A stretch of 64,000 nucleotides of DNA from Neocallimastix lanati (nom. inval.) (lineage: Eukaryota; Neocallimastigomycota; Neocallimastigomycetes; Neocallimastigales; Neocallimastigaceae). The notes under the pieces are model-generated. The model searched no databases. It was not told the origin of the DNA and saw nothing but the letters and a program-made list of their open reading frames with translations. Made by a program: the position numbers and the translations under genes. Shown piece by piece: positions 1 to 12,654 of the stretch. The stretch covers positions 389,001 through 453,000 of the forward strand of contig JACVTC010000035.1 of NCBI GenBank assembly GCA_016946835.1. Direction: 5' to 3'. Position 1 is the first letter of the stretch, and each line of letters opens with the position of its first letter.

Positions 1-173
1 AAATTTTTAATTAATAATAAAATAATTTATTAATACCTTTTTAAAATATCTTCCATTTCAATTCTTATTTTAAGTATACTTCTTTGATAATAAATATTTT
101 AAATTTAAAAAAAAAAAAAAAAAAATGTAAAATAAATGAAATGATAATAAAACTGAAATTAAAATAAAATAAA

Positions 174-249
<76 letters not shown>

Positions 250-527
250 ATGCAAAACCAAATTATATTTATTAAAATATTAAATTCATAATTAAAAACA
301 TAAGATAAGTTTAATAAAGTTTAAGTTTTAATATTTGTAAAAAATTTATTTCACATAAGCATGAAATTATATAACCCATAAGTGAGAGTCCTACTAATTT
401 ATAATTTTTCAATAAACCATCTTTTATTTAGAGTCTTATTATTTATTACAATATATGCATATTCATAACAATAAAATATATGTACTAATATAATATTTTA
501 TATTTTCAAATTAAACATTTTAATAAA
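1..527. other. AT-rich intergenic stretch
   Basis: No gene is recognised. The stretch holds an A-tract of about 70 nt (roughly 178-248) and shorter AT runs. The low-complexity F-rich reading frame on the minus strand over the A-tract is only the translation of poly(T). Confidence 0.7.
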
Positions 528-694
528 GGGAAAACTGGCGCGAACGCCTGTAATCCCCACTACCAAAAATTATGCGACCGAGACATCCTTTAAAGGATGT
601 TCGCAGTCTGATCACTTCACTTCGTGCAATGTGAAACAATCAAACCATGTATTCCGCCTTCTTGATCACAGAATTACACTCGCCAGGTAAGTAT
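528..694 (-). ncRNA. U1 snRNA: U1 spliceosomal snRNA
   Basis: The minus strand reads as a complete U1 snRNA of about 167 nt; vertebrate U1 is 164 nt. The 5' end is ATACTTACCTGG (694-683), the segment that pairs with 5' splice sites. Next comes the stem-loop I loop GATCAAGAAG, which matches the U1-70K binding loop (GATCAYGAAG in other species). The stem-loop II loop ATTGCAC (630-624) is the U1A/Mud1-type recognition sequence. Stem III is closed by CATCC/GGATG around TTTAAA. The Sm site is ATAATTTTTGG (574-564), followed by stem-loop IV with GGCG-TTCG-CGCC. It is an island of higher GC in AT-rich DNA. The RNA would define 5' splice sites for the intron-rich genes in this window. The exact 3' end (about 528) is inferred from the end of stem IV. 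Confidence 0.95.
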
Positions 695-722
695 GACCTC
701 ATAAATTTTGCGATGGTGTTTA

Positions 723-731
723 CTATTTATA
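723..731 (-). promoter_or_regulatory. TATA box of the U1 snRNA gene
   Basis: TATAAATAG on the minus strand lies 29-37 nt upstream of the U1 5' end at 694. That is the spacing expected of a TATA box for a start at the first A of ATACTTACC. No other snRNA promoter element was recognised upstream. Confidence 0.6.
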
Positions 732-2880
732 TTTTTTTCATAAATATATTTTATATTAAATTTCATGAATTATTTTATATTAATATGATTGGGTAATTTT
801 TTATAATGTATTATCCATTATTTAATTAATAAATTAATTTATTAAGTAGAAATTTATGATACAGAATTAATACTTAATTGGATTAAATTAATACGAATAT
901 ACAAATACATTAATTAAATAATAAATTAACATATATCTGCATGTATCCACAGTTTTAGTATAAATAAAACTGATTTAACTTCAATTGTAAATATGAGGTT
1001 AATTATTAATATATTAATAATATATTAATATGAATTTTACTTTTTTATTAATTTATTAATTTAATGTTTTTTATTACAACTTCTAGTATAATTATAAATA
1101 TTAAATAGTTTATTAAATAAGATATATTATGATAATATATATGATTTTTTATGTAATAATATTAAAACATGTATTTAATGTATTGAAATATGTATGATCC
1201 ATCAAATGTATTTTGTATGCATAAATTTAAATTATTCTTAAAAAATAAGTCTTTTTCTTCAAATAAATATAGTTAGTAAATAAACAAATTTTGAGATTTT
1301 TATCAAATATTATTAAAAATTATTTTATCATTTATTAAATATTTATTTATTTATTTATTATAATTTTAGCCACTTTTACATAGCCAGTTTATTTAAGTAC
1401 GTACATTTTATATAATGTCATGTTCCAAAATAAAACTCATAATAACAAAATATTTAAATTTTTTATATTAATATTAAATATATAAATATTTAGTACTATA
1501 TTTATTATATAATATTTTTTATATAATATTTAAATAATAATTTTCATTAAACTTTCGTTTTATTATTAGTAAATTAGTAATAACTAATAAATATATATTG
1601 TATATAATATAAAATATTAAAAGAAATTTTAAATTATAAAAAAAAAAAAAATATAATTTATTAAATTTCTAATTATTTTTATTGATGTTGAAATTGAATC
1701 CGCGTTATTATTATCAACTTCACCAAAAAATATTAGTAAACGGAAATAAATATCCATATTTTTCATTATCACATTTTTTATTATTATCTATATTATCATT
1801 ATTTTTGTCATGTTCTTTTATTGTTTATTGTTAAAATTATTAAACATATGCTTTAATTTATATAAGTTTGATGTATCTATTATTTAATAAAATAATTTTT
1901 ATATGTCATCAGAATCATTTAGGAATTTCAAATTTCTAAATTAATTTGAATTACTATTTCTATATTATTCATTTTTAATAAATTTTAATTGTTATGATTT
2001 CCAGTTGTATTACTTAATAAATTATAAAATCAATTTTTTGTATGTATTATTAAAGCATCATTATAATTTTTAATTGTAAAAACTAACGGATACATAGCTA
2101 AAATTAATACAAATTTTGATTTAAAACAATAAAACACTACAAAAATAGTTTTTACAGTATTAATATTAATCTTTGATATAATTGTCAAAAAAAGACTTGT
2201 TTTAAATCAGTTTCAATTTAATGAAGCAAAAATAAAGAACAATCAATCAAATATATTAAACAGTGTTAGATAATTTGATATTTGTCTGTTGAAATTTTAA
2301 TTAAAGGTTACATTTTTATATTATGGGTTAGGAATTCAGTGATATATTAGAATCTAGTGCGTTTCGCAATCGTTTTCACAATGTGGCGTATTTTTATATG
2401 TGGCTTTTTTTAATAATCAAATAAATAATAAATAAATAATAAATATTTTTTATATATATAATTTATATATTAATAATACATATCTTTAGAAATTAACAAA
2501 AGAAAAAAAATTTAATAAAACTGTTAAAATTGCTATACAGAATATTAATGAGGCTTTATATAGAGTATCATATACGGGTATACATATTGTTCATATGATA
2601 TTAATAACATAGTTTATCTATTTATTCTTTTCCATTTTATAATTATAATATAAATTCTAATGAATCTAGCGCAATGAGGTTGATTTTTATATACATAAAA
2701 ACCAGAATATATAGTTATGGATACAATTTAGTACATAGCTAAATTAACTAAAAGTATTTTATAAACATAATTTTTATTTCATTAATTTTTTCGAATTATT
2801 TATTTTTACAGAATAATACATAATATTAATGAAAATTAAAATTAAAATTAAATATATGTATATATATATATAAAATAAAT
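732..2880. other. AT-rich intergenic stretch
   Basis: No gene recognised. Around 1690-1830 on the minus strand there are two short Asn/Asp-rich open stretches in different frames, possibly decayed coding sequence, but too weak to call. A slightly GC-richer patch at 2330-2400 matches nothing I know. Confidence 0.5.
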
Positions 2881-3780
2881 AGTAGAATATGAATATAAAG
2901 TAAAGTACAGATTGAATAAAATAAAATAAAATAAAATAAAATAAAAATTAGTAATAGGAAATGAATAAAAAGTAAAGTACAGATTGTATAAAATAAAATA
3001 AAATAAAATAAAATAAAAATTAGTAGTAGGAAATGAATAAAAAGTAAAGTACAGATTGTATAAAATAAAATAAAATAAAATAAAATAAAATAAAATAAAA
3101 TAAAATAAAATAAAATAAAATAAAATAAAATAAAATAAAATAAAATAAAATAAAAAGTAGAATATTAAATAAGAAAGTACAGATTGAATAAAATAAAATA
3201 AAAAGTAGAATATTAAATAAGAAAGTACAGATTGAATAAAATAAAATAAAATAAAATAAAATAAAATAAAATAAAATAAAATAAAATAAAATAAAATAAA
3301 ATAAAATAAAATATAATAAAATAAAATATAATAAAATAAAATAAAATAAAATAAAATAAAATAAAATAAAATAAAATAAAATAAAATAAAATAAAATAAA
3401 ATAAAATAAAATAAAATAAAATAAAATAAAATAAAATAAAATAAAATAAAATAAAATAAAATAAAATAAAATAAAATAAAATAAAATAAAATAAAATAAA
3501 ATAAAATAAAATAAAATAAAATAAAATAAAATAAAATAAAATAAAATAAAATAAAATAAAATAAAATAAAATAAAATAAAATAAAATAAAATAAAATAAA
3601 TAGTAGGATATGAATAAAGTACAGATTAAATAAAATAAAATAAAATAAAATAAAATAAATAGTAGAAATATAAATATGAAGTACAGATTGAATAAAATAA
3701 AATAAAATAAAATAAAATAAATAGTAGAATATTAAATATAAAGTACAGATTGAATAAAATAAAAGTATTATGTGAATAAA
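2881..3780. repeat. Pentamer minisatellite with a conserved spacer
   Basis: Long runs of (ATAAA)n are interrupted about eight times by a non-repetitive spacer of about 30 bp. The spacer centres on AAGTACAGATTGA or close variants (near 2900, 2970, 3045, 3175, 3225, 3615, 3680 and 3745). The largest pure pentamer block is about 3240-3600. Confidence 0.85.
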
Positions 3781-3789
3781 AGCATAAAA

Positions 3790-4090
3790 TATGAAATCAG
3801 GAAAGAAGACCCTCTCAAAGGTGATTGAAAGATATTATTAATAAAAACCATTAATTCCCCTGAACCAATTTTTAGATTTCAGAATCTGCATTTCCTCCAA
3901 GAAGGAGACATAGTTGGTAAAAATTAATATTGTCATCAAAATTTTCCTCTTTATCATCAGAATGCTTAATTATTTTTAATGAACAATTAGAAAAAAAATA
4001 ATAAAAATATCATCAACAAATCGAATGAATTATTGTATAAATTCTTCAAATTTAGGATATAAAAAGTATCCAGTTTGTAAAACTAGGTAT
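3790..4090 (-). pseudogene. Decayed reverse transcriptase fragment
   Basis: The minus strand encodes FIRFVDDIFIIF (about 4030-3995), which resembles the catalytic block of reverse transcriptases ([YF]xDD), most like Penelope-type or related RTs with RFVDDIFII. It is followed by a stretch reading NYVSFLEEMQI in the same frame. In-frame stops occur just before and after the motif, and neighbouring pieces are open in another frame, so this is a dead fragment. No RNase H, endonuclease or terminal repeats are recognisable. The assignment rests on one short motif and is tentative. Confidence 0.4.
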
Positions 4091-4105
4091 GCTATGAAAT
4101 ATGAA

Positions 4106-5136
4106 GTTTAAATATATATATATATATATATGTTTAAAAATCAAAATAATTATATTATATGAGATATAATATCAAATATTAACAATGGTATTTAAAATAT
4201 TGATGAAATGATGAAAATTATTACAATTTCAATTTCAATTCAAATGTAATTTTATTGTTTAGAAAATATTATTATTAAGAAAAAACATTTTTAAAGACAT
4301 CCTAGTTATTATTACTATTTGCAGTATATTAATGTATTTCTTATATATATTTTACACAAACAAATGAATTTATTTTATCTCAATTATTATTAAACACACT
4401 TTTGAGATCTATAATTTCATTTTTTTTTTTTTTTTTTTTTATAAAATTATTTATTTTATTTATTATTAATTATTATTAATATAAAAATATTAACATAATA
4501 TAATTTTAACATTAAAAAATGAGATTTACAAAAGAAAATAATAATTTTATTTGTAAAGATATGATATTAAATGATCGATTATATATATATATTATAAAAT
4601 ACTAAGACTATACAACTATTGATTTTAATAAAAATATAATATATTATTTTTTATTATTATCATTGCTTATTTTTTTATGCTTATTTTTATTTTTATTTTT
4701 TTATTTTATTTTTTTTTTTTTTATACTAAAAAAAATTATTCTACGTTATTATATATTATTAAAAATTAAAAATAAAAATAAAAATAAAAATAAAAATAAA
4801 AATAAAAATAAAAATAAAAATAAAAATAAAAATAAAAATAAAAATAAAATAAAATAAAATAAGACAATATTTATAAATATTAAGATTTCTAGTTTATCTT
4901 TATATTTATAAATAATAATTTATTTTATTTTATTTTTTGTATTGTTTTATATGTATTGATATTAATTATTGTTCTTGTACGAAAATATTAATATAATAAT
5001 GAATTGCATATATTACAATAAATAGTAATTGTATATTCATTTTTTGTTTATTATTGGATTTAATTATTTTTTATGATTTACTGTAAAAAATATATTTTAA
5101 TTTTATTTCTTAGATTCTTTTCTTTTATTAATATTT
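4106..5136. other. AT-rich intergenic with a hexamer microsatellite
   Basis: No gene recognised. It includes an (AAATAA)n array at about 4765-4858 and a T-tract near 4421-4440. The NK-repeat reading frame there is only the translated microsatellite. Confidence 0.6.
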
Positions 5137-6248
5137 TTAAACTAGCAATCCATTATTAATATTGACATTATTAATTTTTTGATTTCTTCCTGTAATTTGA
5201 GTAATTGGTCCTTCAAATTCAATCACAATTAATGAAAAGAACTAATATATATTATGAAGTTTATATTTATATATATGAAAATACAATTAGAATGAAAAAT
5301 TCAATTATTTTTATGTAAATATATATTAATTTCTATATATTATTTACAAATCCAGCTGCAACCACAAAAAGTCCTAATTATTTTTATTTTTATTTAATTA
5401 ATTATTTCATATAAATATATAATTTTTTAATTTTAAAAATAAATATAATATACATTAATATTATTTTTTAAATTTAATTTGTTTTTATCATGAAAAAACA
5501 AAATTTCCATATAATATATAGACAATTAAATTTAAATTATATTAAGATAATTACCACAGCCCATAACATCATAATATTTGCATTCATTTTCAAAAAGAAG
5601 ATACTAATATATTATGTATATATATTATATAATTAATTTTAATTATTATTACTGTTTTTTTTTTTTTTTTACATTGTTACTCTCTTTTAATTACTTTTTT
5701 TATTTTTAATTATATATGTATATATTATTTTTTATTTATTAATTATTTTACATCGCCATCACGAATAATCCATGCAAGATTAATTGATATAATACATGAA
5801 AGCTAATTTATAATAATAATATACAATAAATATATATTAATATTTATACTTATTTTGTTTATAAATAATATCAATGTAACCGATAATACCATTGTCTTTA
5901 TATTTTCTAATTTATTGAAAAAGGTGAATACAGACATTAATGTGCAAACTAATGCAATATCCACCACTAGCCATGTTTGCCATCTATCAACATTATGATT
6001 ATGACCATATTCTTGCTTTTCAGCACAATTTAATATGTACGAAATAGTATACATTAAAAACCCTGTCTTTTTTATTTATTGATTTATTTTTTTTTTTAAA
6101 TATTTTTTGTTATATATTTTATATCATATAATTAAAATTAATATTATATTAATAATTATTTCTTTGTATAATTAAACATATATTAACATATTATACTTAC
6201 TATTGATATCAATATACATAGGATTGCATCAATATTAATTGGCATCAT
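5137..6248 (-). CDS. Small four-helix membrane protein (MARVEL-like topology), six exons
   Basis: Splicing six exons gives an in-frame 138-residue protein: 6248-6218, 6062-5890, 5802-5752, 5603-5555, 5355-5348 and 5241-5137. Segments rich in I/L/V/F form about four membrane helices: one starting IDAIL, one around WLVVDIALVCTLMSVFTFF, one around LSCIISINLAWII, and one around AGFFFSLIVIEFEG. A polar loop with ENECKYYDVMGC precedes the last helix, and a short Asn-rich cytosolic tail ends NNGLLV. Size and topology fit MARVEL-type or other tetraspan membrane proteins, but no family signature is certain. The fifth exon is only 8 nt (CTGGATTT), flanked by TTGCAG and GTAAAT. The end of exon 1 is ambiguous: GTATAT at 6217 keeps the frame to exon 2, while a stronger GTAAGT lies 17 nt further on. 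The function is unknown. Confidence 0.6.
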
Positions 6249-6998
6249 TTTTAATTATATTTATTTATTTTTACTTTTAATAATAAAATAAAGAATAAGA
6301 GATAGAAAGGAAGTGAAATATAATATTCTCTATATATTAATATTAAAAAGTGAAATATAATATTTTTTATAATAATTTACGAATTGAATATTATTTAATT
6401 TTATCAAATTGTAAAGATTTTAGTAATTAGATTTAATAAAATAATGATAATATTTATTAATATTGTAAAAAAGATATTCAGTTTTATAATTAATAATAAA
6501 AATATTAAAATTCTAACAAATTTTTTCAAAATTTTTTTTAATATTTATTATATATATATATCCAAAAATATTAATATATATTATAATGACTGTAAAAATA
6601 TTTATAAATAAAATCTAAAAAAAGGTTTTTTTATTTTATTTTTATTTCGAGAAATATAAAATAGGAAAATATATCAAAATTTTAAAAAGTTTATTTTTAA
6701 TATTAATATATAAATAAATTAAAAAGAAAAATTAAAAATTGTAACTATTTTGTATTTTTAAATAAAAACTTTATAAAATAATTATTAAAAATAATTTTAA
6801 TATTTATATATATACAATAGAACTAAAAATATTTATATTAATAATCATAATACTATTATAATAAATCCTTATTTTATTCAATAATTATACTATTTATGAA
6901 TTTTCTTATATTGATGTTATATATATATTTTTAAAAAATCAATATTCAAAGGGATCTTTTTTAAAAATTAATTATATATTAAGAATTTTTTTTTTTTT

Positions 6999-7053
<55 letters not shown>

Positions 7054-7607
7054 TTTATTATTATAGAACACTTCATATTTTTTTAACCTTTCATTTTTAT
7101 CTTATTTTATGTTTTATTTTTTTATTTTTATTATTATTATTATTATTTTAGGATATTATTACGTAACTTCTTAATCATTTCTATTTTTTTTTTTTTTTAT
7201 TACTTTTATGTTTTAAAATATTTAAATGATTTAAACAATGTATATGTTATTTAAATAACTAACTTTTATTTATGCTAATAAATAATTTATAATAATAATA
7301 AAGTATTATACGATCCATTAAAACTAAAAGGATTATAAATAATATTACACAAAGGATATAATAATAGTAATACAAATTAAATAATTTATTAAAAAAAAAA
7401 AAAAAAAAAAAAAAAAGAAAAATAATAAATAAATAATAAAATAATTAATAAATAAAATAGATAAATAGATAATATATTAAAAATATTAGATAGCAATATT
7501 TTTTTATTATAAATATTATGTCTAATTAATTTATTTATTCATAATTCTCTAATGTTTTTTTTTTTTTTTTATATGCTCATATGTATATACTTTTTTTTTT
7601 TTTTTTT
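6249..7607. other. AT-rich intergenic
   Basis: No gene recognised. It contains a (TA)n run at about 7003-7035 followed by a T-tract, and an A-tract at about 7391-7416. It separates the 5' end of the membrane-protein gene from the 3' end of the SMP-START-GOLD gene, both on the minus strand. Confidence 0.6.
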
Positions 7608-10600
7608 TTAAAGAATTAATAATTTAATATTTAATTCTAACGTTTTTGATGTAACTATGGAATATGAATTATTGAAAATAAATGTATAAATACCAAATTT
7701 ATTGGATATTGGTATTGTACCATTTACCTCATTCTTATTTGAATTACATTTTGAAATTGGAATAATAAATCGTTGATTCGGTTTTAATTCAAAACTATCT
7801 TTTGTTGTATTTGTACTTACTTGATGTATTTCATTTATAAATTGTTTTTCAATATCATTTTTTTCCATTTTTGGTGAACCACCAATTCCTTCATAGGATA
7901 ACTTTAATTTTTCATCATTTGTTAGACTGTCATTATTATATTGCTCATTATTAATAATATTCGTTAAACTACTTGCTTTTCTACTAAGATTGGATACTCT
8001 TCTCACATTAGACACGTCCAAAGTTTGTGTAGATTGTACTTCTTGTAAATGAGTAAAATCTTCTTGAAGAGATTCATAAATAATTCCAAATTGAATATCA
8101 CTACCTTTTGTATAGATTTGATAATTCAGAAAAGCTGTTCTTCCAGATATACCAATAGAATTATAGCAATGCTCATTTAATGGAATATAATTTATTGAAA
8201 ATTTTCCACAAGATCTCTGCTTAATACTTACTACACTGTTATATTCATTACAATATTGCGAAAGTGAATTTTGTGGATTACAAAGTAAGGTGACTGGTTG
8301 AATGGCAAGTCTAAATGAAATATGTTTAGGAGTTTTACGAGCATTATTATCCCATTTACAGATAAATATACCTGGTGGGAAATTATACACACTTATACAG
8401 CCATTAATAATTTTTAACGTTTGCGATGTATAACAAGTATATGTCGGTACTATTACAAACACACCTGGTTCATTCGATGATTCACTATATATATGTCTCC
8501 ATTTATCAAACGTACTCAAATTAGAAGGTTTAAATAATATACCAAAATCTAATGGTAAATTTTTTGCTTCATTAAATTCAAATCTTAATTCATTCCAAAT
8601 TTCTCCACCTAGATGCTGTGATTCAACTCTTATCGTTTCCTTATTATTAATAAACTGATTAGTAAAGTTTTGTTTATTTAATGGAATATTTGGTTTATTA
8701 ACATGTTTTAATATTACAATATTGTTTTTGGTGTGAACTTCTTTTTCCTTTTCTTCATCTAGTGAATTTATTGAATCCGTGGAATGATGTATTTCATTAA
8801 GATATAAACTTGAATTCATATTTGAACTATCCTCAAGTTTTGGACTATTATGATCGTCTCCAAAATTTGAATTTCCTCTTTTAACTACTTTCTGTACTTT
8901 TTTTAATATTTTTATAACTCCTTTTTTATTACTATTAGTATTATTAGATGTTGTATTAATAGTTGTATTAATATTAGTGGCATTATTAATTATTGAGGGA
9001 TTTTGATTATTTATTAATGTAGCTGTTGTATTTGGCATTGATGAAGTAGGTGGAACGGGTATTGATTTTGTTAATTCATCATCGTTATGTGAACTTTTTG
9101 ATGATACTACATTATTATTTATACTTTCATTAATACCGTTTACTATTTCATTATTATGATTATTTAAAATTATAATTTCTTCTGATCTTAATTTATTAGA
9201 ATTTACTGTGTTAGATATATTAATACCAGATATATCATCTGTTAATTTAGAAACATTTGAAAGTTCTGATTTTATTTTAGCATTAATATTATTTATATTA
9301 TTATCAACGCTATTACTGTTACTATTATTACTATTATTATTAGTTTTACTATTATCAGTATTATTAACGTTATTAACATTACTATCATTACTATTATTAT
9401 TGTTGTTAACAATACTATTATTACTGCTATTATTACTATTACTATTATTATTATTATTTACAATTTCTTGTTTTAATTTAATATTACTTGAGGATTCTAA
9501 CTTTAATTTACTTGCGCATATAAAATCATGCTTTAATGGTTGGGGTTTATTCGATTCTTTTATATTATTATGTGATCTTTTCACTTTTACTAAACTACTA
9601 CTAAAATAATTTTTAATTTTTCCAAGTTTTGCAATATTTTCACTTGATAAAGATCTACCAAATGGTTTCTTTTTATCATCTTCAATAGAAGATGCATTAG
9701 AACCTCCATTTATTATATGATTTTGATCTTCTAAATACTTTTTTAATTTACGACAATACTCATAATTTGCCTCAAATTTCTTAAAGCTTGGTTCATATTG
9801 TGAAATGACCGTTAAATAACATGATTCTGGATCCCCAAGCTGAGGTTCTATATATTATTAATAATAATTTTTATTATTAATTATTAGTTAGTGTATCTAT
9901 TATGTATTTATTAATTTATTTTATTTATTTTATTTTATTTTATTTTATTTTATTTATTTATTTTTATTGTTTATTATTATTTTTTTTTATCATTTTTTTA
10001 GTTATTATACCTTTATTCTATTTTTATTTTATAATAATTTAATTTATAAAATTTATAATTACCTAAATAGAATCCTTTAATAAATAATGTATTAATATTT
10101 TCAAAAAATTCACTTTTATTATTATTAGTATTGTTAATTATATTATTTAAATTGGTATCTTTTGATGAACTCTTTTGTAAAATTGATTTTCTTTCATTTG
10201 AATTTAATGATTTCAGTTCTAAAATTGATGTTTCTATAGTCTTTTCGTTATCTGATAATTCAAAGTCTATTTTTTCAGTATTTTTTCTCATTGATAAGTA
10301 ATGATCATTATCTAATACTACAGATGAAGTATCTTCATATTTTTCTGATAATGAAACTAAAGAAGATGTTGATGAATCTGTACGATTTAAATTTAAATAA
10401 TTTTCATTAGGTATTACCTCTTCATCATCTGATATATTAAACATACCAAATGGTTTTGTATTCTCCATTAATAATGTATCATCTCCTGTGGAAGAAATCA
10501 TTTGATCTAAAGTTTCATAATGTTCATCTTCAGAATTCTCGATATTAAGTGATGTTTTTTCAATTTTTAAACTTTCCTTTTTTCTTCTTTTAATCATTTC

Positions 10601-12623
10601 ACTTATATAATTATTGTTGGTTTTATCATCAGTACTTAAATTTTTAGAGCCTGTTATAAAATTGTATATTTTTATATGTTACATAAAATATTTGTTATAT
10701 TATATAGAAAATATATAATAAAAATAACAAAATATTTAAATATATAATATATTATTATTAATATTTATATAAATTATATATATTATATACAAATTTTTTC
10801 AAAATAAATAAATAAATAAATAAATAATAAATAAATAAATAATAATAATAATAATAGCAAATAAATATGTAAATAAATAAATAGAAATATATAAATATAA
10901 ATATAAATATAAATATAAATATAAATATAAATATAAACAAGTATTTAGTTTTTCTTTTCTTACTGTTATCTTTTTTCAAAGCAATTTCTCTTGGGTTCAT
11001 TGTTGGAGATTGTGTCATTTTATCTGTTAATTGCATAGGTTTTTGTAATAAATCTACTATTGGTTCAGTTTCATTTTTGCTTAAGAAAGATAACGAATTA
11101 AATGAATGAAATGAACGAGATAATAATTTTTCTTTTTTAGATTCTATATGTTCGGGTTTTAAAAATGAATTTGATATTGCTAATGAATCATTTTTATTTG
11201 CTGTTAATATTGCAGTTTTTTGATCTATTCCATTGTTTTGTTTATTAAGTATATTTACAAATTTTTCTCTTTCCGTTAAATCTATTATATTATCAACAGT
11301 ATTTCTTCTAATTGTTTTTTTATTTAAGTTTCCATTATTTAAACCGCTATTTTCTTTTTTAAGAGAAATTTCGTCTATTTCATCATTTTTAACTCCCGCA
11401 ATAGATCTCCATACTATTACATATTTATTTTGTTTATTTTCTTCTTCTTCTTCATTTAGTATTATTGGTTTATCAATTGAAAATGCCGTATTTGAAATAT
11501 CATCATCATCCTCTATTTCTTTATGTGCTTCGAATACAATATAACCATGATTTTGTTGACGATTAAATTTAAATAATAAATGTCTTACTAATGTATCATT
11601 ATTAAATCGTTTTATAACAGAAGAACGAATAAAAGTATCACTAAAAACATATCCATTGGCTTCATTACTCATATTAGTAATAATGTTATATACACTTTTA
11701 GGATTCATTCCTACAGCAAATGTTCCTTTAAAAATGCATCCTCTTTCACCATATTCATTAATTTGCTTTTTTTGTATATGAATACCATGCTTATTTTTAA
11801 TTGTTTTCCAAAATTCATATGCTAATGGGCTTTGATTTACTATTTGTCTTTGGTCTATTAAATTGTATATATCATTATTATTTTCTTTTGCTAAATAGAC
11901 AAATGTCGATGTTAATCTTTCATTAAACAATGAAGCATTGGTTGATGATACATGTTCATAAATTGGGAATGTTTTATCCAATATAATATCTAATGATTTT
12001 TGACTATTAGTATGCCTTTTTGTTGATTGGATTGGTTGTGGTATATTATTATTTGGATTATTATCATTTGAAACATATACCTATTATAATATATATAAAC
12101 ATATCAAATATTTATTATTATTATTGTTTATTATTATTAATTACTATTTATCATTTTTAATTATTATTATTACTATTATAAAAACTTTTTTATTTCTATT
12201 TTTATTAATTTTAATTATTTTTAAATTTATAATTATTGTTGGATTATATAATATATATTGAATAGTTACATATATAGGGATTTTTGGAGCTACCAATGGT
12301 AAATCAATTGTTCTAATAGCAGGTAAAGTCCAATATTCAAGGAACAATGATTTCAATAATTTATTAATTACTGAAAATATAAAAGTAAAAATATATTTTT
12401 TCTTATCTTTATATTTATTTGATAAAATTTCAATAGAAAATTCAGGATTAGGATTATTAACAAAAGTAACACCAAATAATGTTGGATTTTTTAAGTATGG
12501 AACAACAATTAAAAGCTATATTATTTGTAATATAAAAATTAAAAATTTTAAATTATATTTCAATAATGGTATTGACATTTGAAATTCATACTATTTTAAA
12601 AATGTTTTATTAATTTATTTATC

Positions 12624-12654
<31 letters not shown>

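Noticed and set aside
528-600. Plus-strand resemblance to the Alu domain of SRP RNA (GGCG...CGCCTGTAATCC)
   Set aside because: The complementary strand matches U1 snRNA over its whole length with all landmarks. The plus strand lacks any SRP S-domain motif.
10758-10950. IF-repeat C-terminal tail on the START-containing exon
   Set aside because: It is read-through into an AT microsatellite. A GTAAGA donor at 10963 joins in phase to the exon at 10650.
12515-12600. Extra exon reading FQMSIPLLKYNLKFL in the SMP-START-GOLD gene
   Set aside because: It ends in an in-frame TAG and has no GT donor. Skipping it joins CNGT to LLIVVPYL in frame, which matches the TEX2-type SMP pattern.
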